A stretch of DNA of 5,471 bases from positions 1 through 5,471 of the forward strand of contig CAJGDV010000081.1 in the NCBI GenBank assembly GCA_904502155.1. Reading direction: 5' to 3'. The notes under the pieces are model-generated. The model made no database searches. It saw only the letters and a program-made list of their open reading frames with translations, and had not been told where the DNA came from. Position numbers and translations under genes: made by a program. Positions 5,053 through 5,471 of this stretch are shown in pieces (the stretch's first letter is position 1; each line of letters opens with the position of its first letter). This DNA is from an uncultured Bacilli bacterium. GTDB taxonomy: Bacteria > Bacillota_I > Bacilli_A > RF39 > UBA660.

Positions 5053-5471
5053 ATTGTTTCTAAAAGTTCTATTAAATAGTAAATAAAATGCTTATCAAGT
5101 TTTACTATATCTAAAATAATTACTAATTGTTTATTTCTAGATGTAAAGCGAAAACTTCTATTTTTTGTAGTAACTTCTGCAAATAAATTACCAATATTAA
5201 TTTTTTGTAACAAGGTTTCAGGAATAAATAATTCTATAGAATTTTTTGTTTGAACAACTTTAGATATATTTAAATTTGTTGCCATTTTTTCAAACATTTC
5301 TTGATACATATAAATTACAATATTATCGCTAAGTTTACCAAATCTATCTTCTAATTCTTCTTTAGTTTTTTCTAAACTTTCGTAATCGTTAATTTTATTA
5401 ATCATTTTATGGATTTCAATTTTAATTTCTTCATCTTCAACAAATTCATTTGAAATAGATGTTTCAACTTC
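5028..5471 (-). CDS. mfd: Transcription-repair coupling factor Mfd, C-terminal end (runs off window)
   Basis: This is the last 147 residues of Mfd, the translocase that removes RNA polymerase stalled at DNA lesions and recruits UvrA for nucleotide excision repair. The frame is open to the right edge. The first visible stretch, FVEDEEIKIEIHKMINKINDYESL, corresponds to the family pattern of YIPDEYISDxxxKIEMYKRI, the entry to the C-terminal regulatory domain D7, followed by a match to the EELxDRFG segment (KEELEDRFGKL). The helicase domains and the UvrB-like module lie outside the window. The internal ATG at 5405 is not the start; the coding frame continues upstream of it. The gene ends 6 bases from the convergent ppaC stop. 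In Bacillus, spoVT follows mfd directly; here ppaC on the other strand lies between. The domain is divergent in sequence across bacteria, so the call rests on this motif block plus the gene order. Confidence 0.88.
   Translation of the reverse strand, partial: EVETSISNEFVEDEEIKIEIHKMINKINDYESLEKTKEELEDRFGKLSDNIVIYMYQEMFEKMATNLNISKVVQTKNSIELFIPETLLQKINIGNLFAEVTTKNRSFRFTSRNKQLVIILDIVKLDKHFIYYLIELLETIKKYLDKI

Overview
This window looks like a chromosomal housekeeping segment from a low-G+C Bacillota (Firmicutes) bacterium. The DNA is strongly A+T-rich. Shine-Dalgarno sites are strong (AAGGAGG type). There is a T-box tRNA-sensing leader and a SpoVT/AbrB-type regulator. Protein neighbours follow the Bacillus-type order around mfd-spoVT and metS-tatD. 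UGA serves as a stop and Trp is encoded by TGG, so the Mycoplasma code is not indicated. The MetRS wording (HIGN motif, four-cysteine zinc knuckle) is closer to clostridial enzymes than to Bacillus. The exact lineage cannot be fixed from the sequence; an uncultured host-associated Bacilli or Clostridia-like genome is a reasonable guess.

Layout, right to left along the minus strand: the 3' end of mfd (5028-5471, running off the window); then, on the opposite strand, a full CBS/DRTGG-containing family II pyrophosphatase (3405-5021, plus strand), convergent with mfd across a shared 14-bp hairpin; a short SpoVT-like regulator (2839-3303), divergent from the pyrophosphatase gene; a methionine-type T-box leader (about 2591-2814) with its own promoter; the two-gene unit dut-metS (2089-2571, 555-2087); an intrinsic terminator (511-545); and then a small two-helix membrane protein (260-478) closely coupled to tatD (1-248, running off the window).

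How the parts work together: the T-box most likely reads uncharged tRNA-Met (AUG specifier, TGGT acceptor-pairing bulge) and controls transcription of dut and metS together, so a dUTP-hydrolysing enzyme is placed under amino-acid control with methionyl-tRNA synthetase. Spacing is very tight: the dut stop lies 1 base before the metS start and the dut 3' end supplies the metS ribosome binding site. The pyrophosphatase removes the PPi released by aminoacylation, dUTP hydrolysis and nucleic-acid synthesis, but it is on the other strand with its own promoter. Mfd, TatD and Dut form a loose genome-maintenance theme, probably conserved gene order more than a dedicated system.

No phage, transposon, CRISPR, toxin-antitoxin or defence module is seen. 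The points most worth checking are the T-box-dut-metS arrangement, the Asp-to-Glu change in dUTPase motif 3, the MetRS without its C-terminal tRNA-binding domain, the pyrophosphatase gene between mfd and spoVT, and the unknown membrane protein coupled to tatD.
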